Notes: generated by a model from the letters alone, not told the origin. A stretch of DNA of 64,000 bases from AWTP1-13 sp963840445 (GCA_963840445.1 CAWIZC010000023.1:496001-560000); one strand, 5' to 3'. Positions 1 to 4,806 are shown, numbered from the stretch's first letter. Numbers and translations: made by a program.

Positions 1-781
1 GCGTGGTCACCAAAGCCAATGCGACGAGCGTGGCTGGTGCCAACCCAAGAAGATTGCGTCATATGCCTCCAAGGTGTTGGAAGCGTTCAGCCCCAGGGGG
101 GAAGCTAACCCCGACCCTGTTGCCTGTATATACGGCCTTTCGACAAGGTCTGTATGAGGACCCGCAAACAATTTACCAACCTGCCAAATAGAACAATCCT
201 GGGAAGTGCGACGGAGGACTTGCTGACGCATCTCATATTCCGCCGTCGCACCAATCGGCCGCTGAAGGATGCCCCACCTTTGAGATGTGCACTAATGTCG
301 GCTTTGACGGCGGCTATCTGGGGATGAGCTGAGTTTTCGCTGACATACGCAGTCGACGTGAAAACGACCCACAGCGGACCAATACCGATCAAGCTCGGCC
401 GCGTTGCCGGCTATACCAACGTTCTAGTCGGACCACTCGAGGGGTCCGATCGATCACTGAGGTGCCTGTCGCGAAGTGGTCCGAGTTGAGGTATGGCCTG
501 ATGGGCCAACTGGAGGAGCATGATAGCAAAGCGGCGCAGCCTGAAGAGTGCCCGATATCGGCACTGTAAGACCCATGCCGTGAAGCTACTGGGTGGCCTT
601 GGCAATTCTCGCGGCATCGTCTCGCGCACGGCTTTGTGGGTGAAGGTCAAAGTTGACATCACCCTTTGGCCCATCGGGGGTCCGCCTCTAACCGAAGCGG
701 ACCCTGGCTAGACTGTTGGAAGTCCCGGCCCGTCAGCTAGTAGGCCGCCAAAAGGCGAAGGCCTCATGACAGAGGCCGGCG
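1..781. other. left-end stretch without a recognisable gene
   Basis: I see no convincing gene here. The open frames are short, overlap one another on both strands and match no family I know. The only structure is a short GC-rich inverted repeat at 678-704. The stretch could be decayed accessory DNA. Confidence 0.5.
678..704. repeat. short inverted repeat, possible terminator stem
   Basis: An 8-bp perfect inverted repeat (GGGTCCGC at 678-685 and GCGGACCC at 697-704) with an 11-nt loop. No T-run follows on either strand. It lies 78 nt downstream of the psiF-like stop codon, so it could end that transcript, but this is weak. Confidence 0.35.
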
Positions 782-1033
782 CTATTGCGTCTCGGCCTGG
801 CATTTCTTCATGAAGCTGGTCTTCGCAGCGCCAGCTAATGCCTTGCCATTCTTGTCGACGGCCTTCGGCGCGCAAGCGTCTTGCTTGCACTTCGTCAGAA
901 AGGATGTCTTGGCAGCCCCTGCGAGCGGCTTGCCGTCGCTACCAACCGCCTTCGCAGCGCAGGTGGCATCCTGCGCCATCGCGGCGCTCACTGCGAAAAG
1001 CGAGATCGTTGCGGCCAACGCGATGCGTTTCAT
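782..1033 (-). CDS. PsiF-repeat secreted protein
   Basis: The 83-residue product begins with a clear Sec signal peptide (about residues 1-21, Ala-x-Ala before QD). Two tandem repeats follow, each with Cys-Ala-x-Lys-Ala-Val, a GK-P/A-LAGAAKTSF core and a closing K-C pair, which is the PsiF repeat pattern. PsiF was named for phosphate-starvation induction in E. coli; its biochemical role is unknown. I chose the ATG at 1033 because it places the signal peptide at the N-terminus; upstream in-frame codons give implausible sequence. Probably a small periplasmic protein. Confidence 0.85.
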   Translation of the reverse strand: MKRIALAATISLFAVSAAMAQDATCAAKAVGSDGKPLAGAAKTSFLTKCKQDACAPKAVDKNGKALAGAAKTSFMKKCQAETQ

Positions 1034-1231
1034 TTGCTTGCTCCATTGTTGAAACCCGGTCGCAAAAGAGAAATGATCAAGCCAACATGAACTCCAGCTG
1101 ACAATCGCCACGGAGTTTCAGGAGCCACGATGGCGGCCCCCAAAAAAGACTGTGCGGACCCAAGACGCTAGCCGCCTCTTGTCCGCCTAAGGTCGGTAAG
1201 CTTGGACTGCATCATAAGGCCCAGATTGCGA

Positions 1232-1307
1232 TGGCGGGCGAGGAAGGAATTGAACCCTCTCTGACACGGGTTTGGAATCCGCCGCTCTACCGATGAGCTA
1301 CACGCCC
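1232..1307 (-). tRNA. tRNA-Trp (CCA), last gene of the array
   Basis: Anticodon loop TTCCAAA with U33, D-arm GCTC/GAGC, good T-arm, encoded CCA. Mismatches at 6:67 (T-T) and 31:39 (A-C) suggest relaxed constraint. One nucleotide separates it from the next gene upstream. Confidence 0.8.
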
Positions 1308-1308
1308 G

Positions 1309-1380
1309 TACCGGCTGGCGGAATCGAACCGCCTCGTGACGGGGCCACGACCCGTTGCCTTCCCACTTGGCTAAGCCGGC
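1309..1380 (-). tRNA. tRNA-His-like (GTG) with C33
   Basis: Acceptor stem GCCGGCT/AGCCGGT pairs fully (one G-T). Anticodon stem ACGGG/CCCGT, loop TCGTGGC, so the anticodon is GTG but position 33 is C, not U. No encoded CCA; discriminator A. The extra G-1 typical of tRNA-His is not evident. Probably divergent or non-canonical. Confidence 0.65.
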
Positions 1381-1389
1381 AGACGATTG

Positions 1390-1464
1390 TCGCGGAAGCA
1401 GGACTCGAACCTGCGGCTGACGAAGCGCATTGAAACTCCCGCTCTACCACTGAGCTATTCCGCG
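1390..1464 (-). tRNA. tRNA-like gene, 8-nt anticodon loop, identity unclear
   Basis: Perfect acceptor stem CGCGGAA/TTCCGCG, standard D-arm (GCTC/GAGC) and T-arm (GCAGG/CCTGC). The best anticodon stem is GGAGT/GCTTC with an 8-nt loop TTCAATGC, so the anticodon is uncertain (CAA if U33 is kept, TCA if shifted). No encoded CCA. It could be a pseudogene, a frame-shifting tRNA, or the product of a one-base sequencing insertion. Confidence 0.5.
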
Positions 1465-1467
1465 AGG

Positions 1468-1542
1468 TGGCTGCCCCTCTTGGGTTCGAACCAAGCCGCC
1501 CGAGTTCAAAGCCCGGTGCCCTACCTGCTAGGCGAAGGGGCA
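1468..1542 (-). tRNA. tRNA-Gln (TTG)
   Basis: Perfect acceptor TGCCCCT/AGGGGCA, anticodon stem CCGGG/CTCGG, loop CTTTGAA with U33 and anticodon TTG, T-arm CTTGG/CCAAG, discriminator G and encoded CCA. Looks fully functional. Confidence 0.88.
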
Positions 1543-1548
1543 ATACAG

Positions 1549-1625
1549 TGGAGCCACGTGCGGGATTCGAACCCGCGCCATCCGATTTGAAGGACCGGTG
1601 TCCTCGGCCGCTAGACGAACGTGGC
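1549..1625 (-). tRNA. tRNA-Glu (TTC) with C33
   Basis: Perfect acceptor GCCACGT/ACGTGGC and a Glu-type D-arm (GTC...GAC). Anticodon stem CCGGT/ATCGG closes a loop CCTTCAA, giving anticodon TTC but C at position 33. Discriminator T is unusual for Glu. CCA is encoded. Confidence 0.75.
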
Positions 1626-1630
1626 GATGT

Positions 1631-1704
1631 TGGAGCGGGCAGCGAGAATCGAACTCGCATCTTCTGCGTGGAAAGCAGCGGCTCTGCCATTGAGCTACGC
1701 CCGC
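1631..1704 (-). tRNA. tRNA-Gly (TCC)
   Basis: Acceptor GCGGGCG/TGCCCGC, D-arm GCTC/GAGC, loop TTTCCAC with U33 and anticodon TCC, T-arm GCGAG/CTCGC, encoded CCA. One mismatch (27:43, G-A) in the anticodon stem; discriminator T. Confidence 0.82.
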
Positions 1705-1705
1705 G

Positions 1706-1793
1706 TGGCGGATGGTGTAGGGATCGAACCTACGCGACCCAAAGGGTCTCGGCGCATTAGCATTGCGCTGCCTTACCGCTCGGCCAACCATCC
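1706..1793 (-). tRNA. tRNA-Ser (GCT)
   Basis: A class II tRNA with a long variable arm (GACCC/GGGTC hairpin). Acceptor GGATGGT/ACCATCC is perfect, anticodon stem GCGCA/TGCGC, loop ATGCTAA with anticodon GCT, discriminator G, encoded CCA. Only 1 nt separates it from tRNA-Gly downstream. Confidence 0.9.
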
Positions 1794-1802
1794 TGAAGTG
1801 AA

Positions 1803-1877
1803 GCCCTCGCGGATGACTTGAACACCCGGCCCGCTGCTTGAAAAGCGGCCGCTCGCAAGCGCTGAGCGAACCAAGAG
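1803..1877 (-). tRNA. tRNA-like gene, degenerate, identity unclear
   Basis: T-arm GGGTG/CATCC and a 6/7 acceptor pairing (CTCTTGG with GCGAGGG, several G-T) are visible. The anticodon stem CCGCT/AGCGG encloses an 8-nt loop TTTCAAGC, so anticodon TCA or CAA is possible. The variable region is short, and there is no CCA. It lacks the 8-bp acceptor and long variable arm of tRNA-Sec. Probably a decaying array member. Confidence 0.4.
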
Positions 1878-1881
1878 CAAT

Positions 1882-1960
1882 TGGTCAGCGTGGGTGGATT
1901 TGAACCACTGATCTCCTGCTTCCAAGGCAGGCAGGGACGGCCAGGTTCCCCTACACGCTG
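1882..1960 (-). tRNA. tRNA-Pro (TGG)
   Basis: Acceptor CAGCGTG/CACGCTG, anticodon stem CCTGC/GCAGG, loop CTTGGAA with U33 and anticodon TGG, discriminator A, encoded CCA. The D-arm (GGG/CCC) is divergent. Confidence 0.8.
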
Positions 1961-1963
1961 ATC

Positions 1964-2032
1964 GAGCAGGGTCGCTTCGGCAGGAACGCGTTCACCGGAA
2001 CGCGCAAGCAAGCCGAAGCGCGAATCCTGCTC
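1964..2032. repeat. nested inverted repeat between tRNA-Pro and tRNA-Arg
   Basis: Outer arms GAGCAGG/CCTGCTC and CGCTTCGGC/GCCGAAGCG flank an inner palindrome CGCGTTC/GAACGCG. Together they can fold into one long hairpin that fills the spacer. It resembles a REP-type element or an RNA-processing hairpin in the tRNA transcript; the function is unknown. Confidence 0.6.
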
Positions 2033-2038
2033 GCAAAA

Positions 2039-2115
2039 TGGAGCACACGGCAGGACTCGAACCTGCATCCTCCTGATCCGTAATGAGGTGTTCAGCCCAA
2101 TTGAGCTACGTGTGC
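2039..2115 (-). tRNA. tRNA-Arg (ACG), array copy
   Basis: Perfect acceptor GCACACG/CGTGTGC, loop TTACGGA with U33 and anticodon ACG, T-arm GCAGG/CCTGC, encoded CCA. The D-stem and the anticodon stem (C-C) each carry a mismatch. A more regular tRNA-Arg(ACG) lies at 15873-15949. Confidence 0.8.
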
Positions 2116-2120
2116 ATCGA

Positions 2121-2196
2121 TGGTGTCGCGATGGAGACTCGAACTCCGGTCTGCCGGTTGAGAGTCGGCGTGTCCTGGCCACCAGACGATCGCGAC
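2121..2196 (-). tRNA. tRNA-Glu (CTC)
   Basis: Perfect acceptor GTCGCGA/TCGCGAC, Glu-type D-arm, loop CTCTCAA with U33 and anticodon CTC, encoded CCA. The anticodon stem GCCGA/CCGGC has one A-C mismatch. Confidence 0.8.
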
Positions 2197-2206
2197 GCTT
2201 GTGAAT

Positions 2207-2280
2207 TGGCTCCCCGACCAGGACTTGAACCTGGATTGGCCGGTTAACAACCGGGCGTCCTACCGTTGGACGATCAGGGA
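2207..2280 (-). tRNA. tRNA-Asn (GTT)
   Basis: Acceptor TCCCTGA/TCGGGGA, D-arm GTCC/GGAC, loop TTGTTAA with U33 and anticodon GTT, T-arm CCAGG/CCTGG, discriminator G, encoded CCA. Confidence 0.86.
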
Positions 2281-2303
2281 ATGGTGGAGCACCTCGGACT
2301 TGA

Positions 2304-2379
2304 CTGGTGTGATGATCGAGAAATTCGCATGCGCTCGCGGTCTGCCTTGGAGCGAATTTCTCGATCTGAATCACACCAG
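2304..2379. repeat. composite palindrome, type A
   Basis: Long inverted repeat: arms begin CTGGTGTGAT and end ATCACACCAG, with GATCGAGAAATTCGC and GCGAATTTCTCGATC inside and a loop of about 20 nt. The same unit recurs at 4371-4445 and, partly, near 26380. It always sits next to a type B palindrome, like a BIME. Confidence 0.75.
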
Positions 2380-2393
2380 CATGTTGGGTTCTG

Positions 2394-2464
2394 GCGTCCC
2401 TCATGATTCCGAAGTTCGCTCGTCACCTGGCGTCAAGCGAAGGCGAACTTCGGAATCGGGACGC
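2394..2464. repeat. composite palindrome, type B
   Basis: Inverted repeat with GCGTCCC...GGGACGC ends and GATTCCGAAGTTCGC/GCGAACTTCGGAATC arms. Related copies are at 4281-4355 and 26289-26365. It lies immediately beside the type A unit, giving a two-hairpin composite. Confidence 0.75.
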
Positions 2465-2496
2465 TAATGCCCAATCTCCGTGCAAGGGAGATCTGC

Positions 2497-2584
2497 GGAC
2501 CCTGCGCGTGCCCCGATTGATCGGGTTCCCAAAAGGGGGCCAGACCCTGCTCCGCGTGCAACGGAGCGATGGCGAGAAGGGTCC
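2497..2584. repeat. hairpin-rich spacer upstream of tRNA-Phe 3' end
   Basis: CGGACCCT (2497-2504) pairs with AGGGTCCG (2577-2584) around an inner GCTCCG/CGGAGC stem-loop. I looked for a tRNA cloverleaf here and found none. Confidence 0.45.
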
Positions 2585-2601
2585 GACCCCCGCGAATAGG
2601 C

Positions 2602-2677
2602 TGGTGCCTGGGGTAGGTTTCGAGCCCACCTCTCCGCGGCTTCAACGCGGCGCTTTCACCAGATTAGCTTCCCAGGC
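2602..2677 (-). tRNA. tRNA-Phe (GAA)
   Basis: Perfect acceptor GCCTGGG/CCCAGGC, anticodon stem CCGCG/CGCGG, loop TTGAAGC with U33 and anticodon GAA, encoded CCA. The T-loop starts CTC instead of TTC, an odd change at position 54. Confidence 0.83.
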
Positions 2678-2689
2678 TAGTTGCGATTG

Positions 2690-2760
2690 TGCGGCCGACA
2701 GGAATCGAATCCATATCTGTGCGCTGGCGACGCACGGCTCTGCCATCGAGCTACGGACGC
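2690..2760 (-). tRNA. tRNA-Gly-like (GCC) with C33
   Basis: Anticodon stem GTGCG/CGCAC is perfect; loop TCGCCAG gives anticodon GCC with C at position 33. The acceptor (GCGTCCG/CGGCCGC) has one mismatch and the T-stem is weak. No CCA is encoded. Probably decaying or non-canonical. Confidence 0.65.
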
Positions 2761-2774
2761 TGATTTCCAGACAA

Positions 2775-2859
2775 TGGTGCACAGAGCAGGACTCGAACCT
2801 GCGAAGCACATAGGCACCTGATCTACAGTCAGGCCTCGTTGCCGCTTGAGTATCTGTGC
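2775..2859 (-). tRNA. tRNA-Tyr (GTA)
   Basis: Class II tRNA with a 14-nt variable arm. Perfect acceptor GCACAGA/TCTGTGC, anticodon stem CCTGA/TCAGG, loop CTGTAGA with anticodon GTA, T-arm GCAGG/CCTGC, encoded CCA. Confidence 0.9.
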
Positions 2860-2864
2860 AGATT

Positions 2865-2939
2865 TGGTCGCGGGGGCAGGACTCGCACCTGCGTCCTCCG
2901 GGTTATGAGCCCGGCGAGCTGGTGCTGCTCTACCCCGCG
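2865..2939 (-). tRNA. tRNA-Met (CAT), initiator-like
   Basis: Anticodon stem CCGGG/CCCGG carries the three G-C pairs (29-31/39-41) that mark initiator tRNA, and the D-region resembles tRNA-fMet. However, position 1:72 is a C-G pair, whereas bacterial initiators have a mismatch there that permits formylation. Loop CTCATAA; T-loop TGCGAGT lacks the usual T at position 55; CCA is encoded. Confidence 0.8.
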
Positions 2940-2978
2940 TCGATGGTGTAGGCGATTTGCGATCGCCCGCACCGGTGT

Positions 2979-3066
2979 TGGCGGAAGGCTGACGGTTCGA
3001 ACGCCACACCTTGCGGTGCCCACCCGTTTTCAAGACGGGGTGCCGGCCACTCCAGCGGAGCCTTCC
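2979..3066 (-). tRNA. tRNA-Ser (TGA)
   Basis: Class II tRNA with a variable-arm hairpin (CACC/GGTG). Acceptor GGAAGGC/GCCTTCC, anticodon stem CCCGT/ACGGG, loop CTTGAAA with anticodon TGA, discriminator G, encoded CCA. Confidence 0.87.
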
Positions 3067-3074
3067 TGAGGACT

Positions 3075-3117
3075 GGCGCCGCGCCTGTTCGCGTGGGCAC
3101 GACGAACGGCGCGGCGC
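3075..3117. repeat. GC-rich inverted repeat in the array
   Basis: GGCGCCGCGCC and GGCGCGGCGCC arms with an inner GTTCG/CGAAC stem form a strong hairpin between tRNA-Ser(TGA) and tRNA-Arg(GCG). GGCGCC motifs recur near 4720-4835, upstream of the array. Confidence 0.6.
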
Positions 3118-3181
3118 CATCGGCGCGCGATCAATGGGCATGGCGGAGTGGGCATCCGGCATGCACGCGCGCAGAATGAAC

Positions 3182-3258
3182 TGGACGTCTCGGCGCGACT
3201 TGAACGCGCGACCTCCGCCTTCGCACGGCGGCGCTCTGATCCGCTGAGCTACGAGACG
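3182..3258 (-). tRNA. tRNA-Arg with unusual GCG anticodon
   Basis: Perfect acceptor CGTCTCG/CGAGACG, D-arm GCTC/GAGC, anticodon stem CCGCC/GGCGG, loop GTGCGAA with U33 and anticodon GCG, T-arm GCGCG/CGCGC, encoded CCA. Bacteria normally read CGC with an inosine-modified ACG tRNA, so a GCG species is rare. Discriminator T is also unusual for Arg. Confidence 0.83.
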
Positions 3259-3294
3259 GGGTAGTTCCCTTTCTCCAAACATGAAGAGAGGAAG

Positions 3295-3837
3295 CTAGGC
3301 TTCGAGCTGGGTGTCCCAGTAGAGGTAGTCCGCCCAGCTCTCGTGCAGATAGCCGGGCGGGAACGTGCGCTTGGCTGCCAGCAGCACCTCCAGCGTCGGC
3401 TCCTTTGGCGCACGGCGCGGCTTGATGTGCAGGGAGCTGCCCTTGCCGGTGTTGCAGGGCACGCAGGCCGTGACGATGTTCGACCAGGTAGTCCGGCCGC
3501 CGCGTGAGCGGGGGATGACGTGCTCGAAGGTCAACTCCGGCGAGGTAAACGCCACACCGCAGTATTGGCAGGTGAAGCGGTCACGCAGGAACACGTTGAA
3601 GCGCGTGAAGGCAACGCGACGCGACGCACGCTGGTATTGGCGCAGCGCCACCACCGACGGCAAGCGGATCTGCGTCGATGGGCTGCGTGCCCACACGTCG
3701 TACTCGGCCACCACCGCAACGCGCTGGCTGAACACGGCATGCACCGCGTCCTGCCACGACAACAGGGAGAGCGGGAAGTAGCTCATCGGCCGGAAGTTGG
3801 CGTTGAGCACGAGCGCAGGATGCGCGGAAATGGACAT
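3295..3837 (-). CDS. HNH endonuclease inside the tRNA array
   Basis: A 180-residue protein. The conserved N-terminal part (LVLNANFRP, then a PLSLLSWQDAV stretch) is followed by a compact HNH domain at about residues 82-135: zinc-type pairs C90-x2-C93 and C125-x2-C128, with H106 in FEHVIPRSRGG and N120. Such proteins are metal-dependent DNA nucleases; this subfamily is common in alphaproteobacterial chromosomes, with no proven role. The ATG at 3837 gives the family-like start MSISAHPALVLN; a longer frame to 3963 would run into tRNA-Asp. The gene lies between tRNA-Arg(GCG) and tRNA-Asp on the same strand, so it is probably transcribed with the array. It may mobilise or shape the array, but that is inference. 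Confidence 0.88.
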   Translation of the reverse strand: MSISAHPALVLNANFRPMSYFPLSLLSWQDAVHAVFSQRVAVVAEYDVWARSPSTQIRLPSVVALRQYQRASRRVAFTRFNVFLRDRFTCQYCGVAFTSPELTFEHVIPRSRGGRTTWSNIVTACVPCNTGKGSSLHIKPRRAPKEPTLEVLLAAKRTFPPGYLHESWADYLYWDTQLEA

Positions 3838-3872
3838 CGCAGACCGACTTTCGATGGGTTGGTGGATGAAAC

Positions 3873-3947
3873 TGGCGGCCTGCACGGGAATCCAACCCGT
3901 CTCGACCCGCAGACAACGGGCTCGCCTCAACAGATGCGTAGCAGGCC
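3873..3947 (-). tRNA. tRNA-Asp (GTC)
   Basis: Perfect acceptor GGCCTGC/GCAGGCC, anticodon stem GCCCG/CGGGT, loop TTGTCTG with U33 and anticodon GTC, T-stem ACGGG/CCCGT but T-loop TTGGATT (G for the usual C56), discriminator G, encoded CCA. It lies 35 nt upstream of the HNH start codon. Confidence 0.8.
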
Positions 3948-3955
3948 AATGGACT

Positions 3956-4032
3956 TGGTACACGACCGCGGACTTGAACCGCGAACCTCCGACTTAAGAG
4001 GACGGCGCTCTGACCGATTGAGCTAGTCGTGT
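3956..4032 (-). tRNA. tRNA-Lys (CTT)
   Basis: Perfect acceptor ACACGAC/GTCGTGT, D-arm GCTC/GAGC, loop CTCTTAA with anticodon CTT, encoded CCA. One T-T mismatch in the anticodon stem (30:40). Confidence 0.85.
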
Positions 4033-4044
4033 GTGGTGAGTGGC

Positions 4045-4129
4045 TGGAGGACCCGGGAGGAGTTGAACCTCTGGCGCACGGATTAAAAGCCCGCTGCCCA
4101 ACCGTCTCAGGCTTGAACGCGCCGGGTCC
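4045..4129 (-). tRNA. tRNA-Lys (TTT) with insertion between acceptor and D-stem
   Basis: Perfect acceptor GGACCCG/CGGGTCC, loop CTTTTAA with U33 and anticodon TTT, T-arm GAGG/CCTC, encoded CCA. Ten nucleotides, instead of two, separate the acceptor from the D-stem (GCC/GGC). This 8-nt insertion should disturb the elbow fold; alternatively the 5' end has been rearranged. Confidence 0.65.
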
Positions 4130-4204
4130 ACGCGCGCGGAGATGCGGCGGCAAGCCGCCCCGTTTCTTTGATGGTCATGATGGCCTCCTATTGATTGATG
4201 ATGT

Positions 4205-4278
4205 TGGTTCTCCCGCACGGTATCGAACCGCGGTCTTCCGGTTATCGGCCGGGTGCTCTGCCTTTGAGCTACGGGAGA
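4205..4278 (-). tRNA. tRNA-Ile (GAT) with C33
   Basis: Perfect acceptor TCTCCCG/CGGGAGA, D-arm GCTC/GAGC. Anticodon stem CCGG/CCGG closes a loop CCGATAA: anticodon GAT, but C at position 33 where tRNA-Ile has U. Discriminator A, encoded CCA. Confidence 0.78.
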
Positions 4279-4280
4279 TC

Positions 4281-4355
4281 AGTGTGCCGATGGCGAAGTT
4301 CGCCTGCGAAGGCGGCTTTGGCTCGGGAGCGAACTTCGCAATCATAAGGGACACT
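4281..4355. repeat. composite palindrome, type B copy
   Basis: AGTGTGCC and GGGACACT ends with GCGAAGTTCGC/GCGAACTTCGC arms; clearly related to 2394-2464 and to 26289-26365. It is immediately followed by a type A copy. Confidence 0.72.
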
Positions 4356-4370
4356 GGGCACGTAATGTCG

Positions 4371-4445
4371 CCAGTGTGATTCAGATCGAGAAATTCGCAC
4401 CAACCTGGCAGCACGCATTGGCGAATTTCTCGATCATCAGACTGG
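4371..4445. repeat. composite palindrome, type A copy
   Basis: CCAGTGTGAT...ATCATCAGACTGG ends with GATCGAGAAATTCGC and GCGAATTTCTCGATC arms. It shares these arms with 2304-2379, so the A+B composite occurs twice within the array. Confidence 0.72.
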
Positions 4446-4446
4446 T

Positions 4447-4523
4447 TGGTGCTCGCTCCAGGACTCGAACCTGGGAAATGTCGGTGTGTAAGACCGATGC
4501 CTTGGCCGCTTGGCGAAGCGAGC
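4447..4523 (-). tRNA. tRNA-Val (TAC)
   Basis: Perfect acceptor GCTCGCT/AGCGAGC, anticodon stem TCGGT/ACCGA, loop CTTACAC with anticodon TAC, T-arm CCAGG/CCTGG, discriminator A, encoded CCA. The GCC/GGC D-arm is more Gln-like than Val-like. Confidence 0.85.
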
Positions 4524-4529
4524 GATGAT

Positions 4530-4614
4530 TGGTGCACCCGGGAGGACTTGAACCTCCATGCCGCGAGGGCGGCCGCTTCTGAGGCGGCTGCGTCTGCCGT
4601 TTCGCCACGGGTGC
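4530..4614 (-). tRNA. tRNA-Leu (CAG)
   Basis: Class II tRNA with a variable-arm hairpin. Perfect acceptor GCACCCG/CGGGTGC, anticodon stem GCCGC/GCGGC, loop CTCAGAA with anticodon CAG, T-arm GGAGG/CCTCC, encoded CCA. Confidence 0.9.
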
Positions 4615-4621
4615 AATGGTC

Positions 4622-4697
4622 TGGCGCTGGCTGGAGGACTCGAACCTCCCGCCTCTCGCTTACGGGGCGAGCGCTCTGCCCGATGAGCTAAGCCAGC
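4622..4697 (-). tRNA. tRNA-Thr (CGT) with C33, first gene of the array
   Basis: Perfect acceptor GCTGGCT/AGCCAGC, D-arm GCTC/GAGC, anticodon stem CTCGC/GCGAG. Loop CCCGTAA gives anticodon CGT with C at position 33. Encoded CCA. It is the promoter-proximal member of the array. Confidence 0.8.
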
Positions 4698-4777
4698 GGA
4701 TGAAAATTGACAAAAGGATCGCGGCGCCGCTCCCAGCGCGGAAGCGTGCGAGTTGAACGGCCCGGAAACCGGCGCCG

Positions 4778-4806
4778 CGTCCAAATCTGGACGTTCACAA
4801 TGTCAA
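4778..4806 (-). promoter_or_regulatory. possible array promoter with overlapping palindrome
   Basis: On the minus strand a consensus -35 hexamer TTGACA (4806-4801) is followed 7 nt later by a perfect palindrome CGTCCA-GATT-TGGACG (4793-4778), where the spacer and -10 would lie. The -10 match is poor. The palindrome could be an operator for control of the array, about 80 nt upstream of tRNA-Thr. Inference only. Confidence 0.3.

Larger units (their letters stand above)
1232..4697 (-). other. tRNA gene array with embedded HNH nuclease
   Basis: 25 tRNA or tRNA-like genes, all on the minus strand, with gaps often of 1-10 nt. Amino acids by anticodon: Thr, Leu, Val, Ile, Lys x2, Asp, Arg x2, Ser x2, Met, Tyr, Gly x2, Phe, Asn, Glu x2, Pro, Gln, His, Trp, plus two of unclear identity. 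No Ala or Cys tRNA is recognised. Twenty-one encode their own CCA end. One HNH endonuclease gene and composite palindromes sit between tRNAs. Arrays of this kind are known from an Acidithiobacillus ICE, mycobacteria and some phages; they usually duplicate, rather than replace, the host tRNA set. No integrase or phage gene is visible in the window. Confidence 0.9.

Noticed and set aside
1803..1877. Selenocysteine tRNA (TCA anticodon)
   Set aside because: No 8-bp acceptor, no long variable arm and no sel genes in the window; the loop has 8 nt and the gene looks degenerate.
2480..2600. An extra tRNA-Cys with a TTGCACG loop
   Set aside because: A single stem-loop fits, but no D-arm, T-arm or acceptor pairing could be drawn around it.
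1298..3282. Long open frames across the tRNA array on both strands
   Set aside because: They run through tRNA genes and spell repeated tRNA-derived peptide motifs; such frames are a by-product of GC-rich tRNA sequence.
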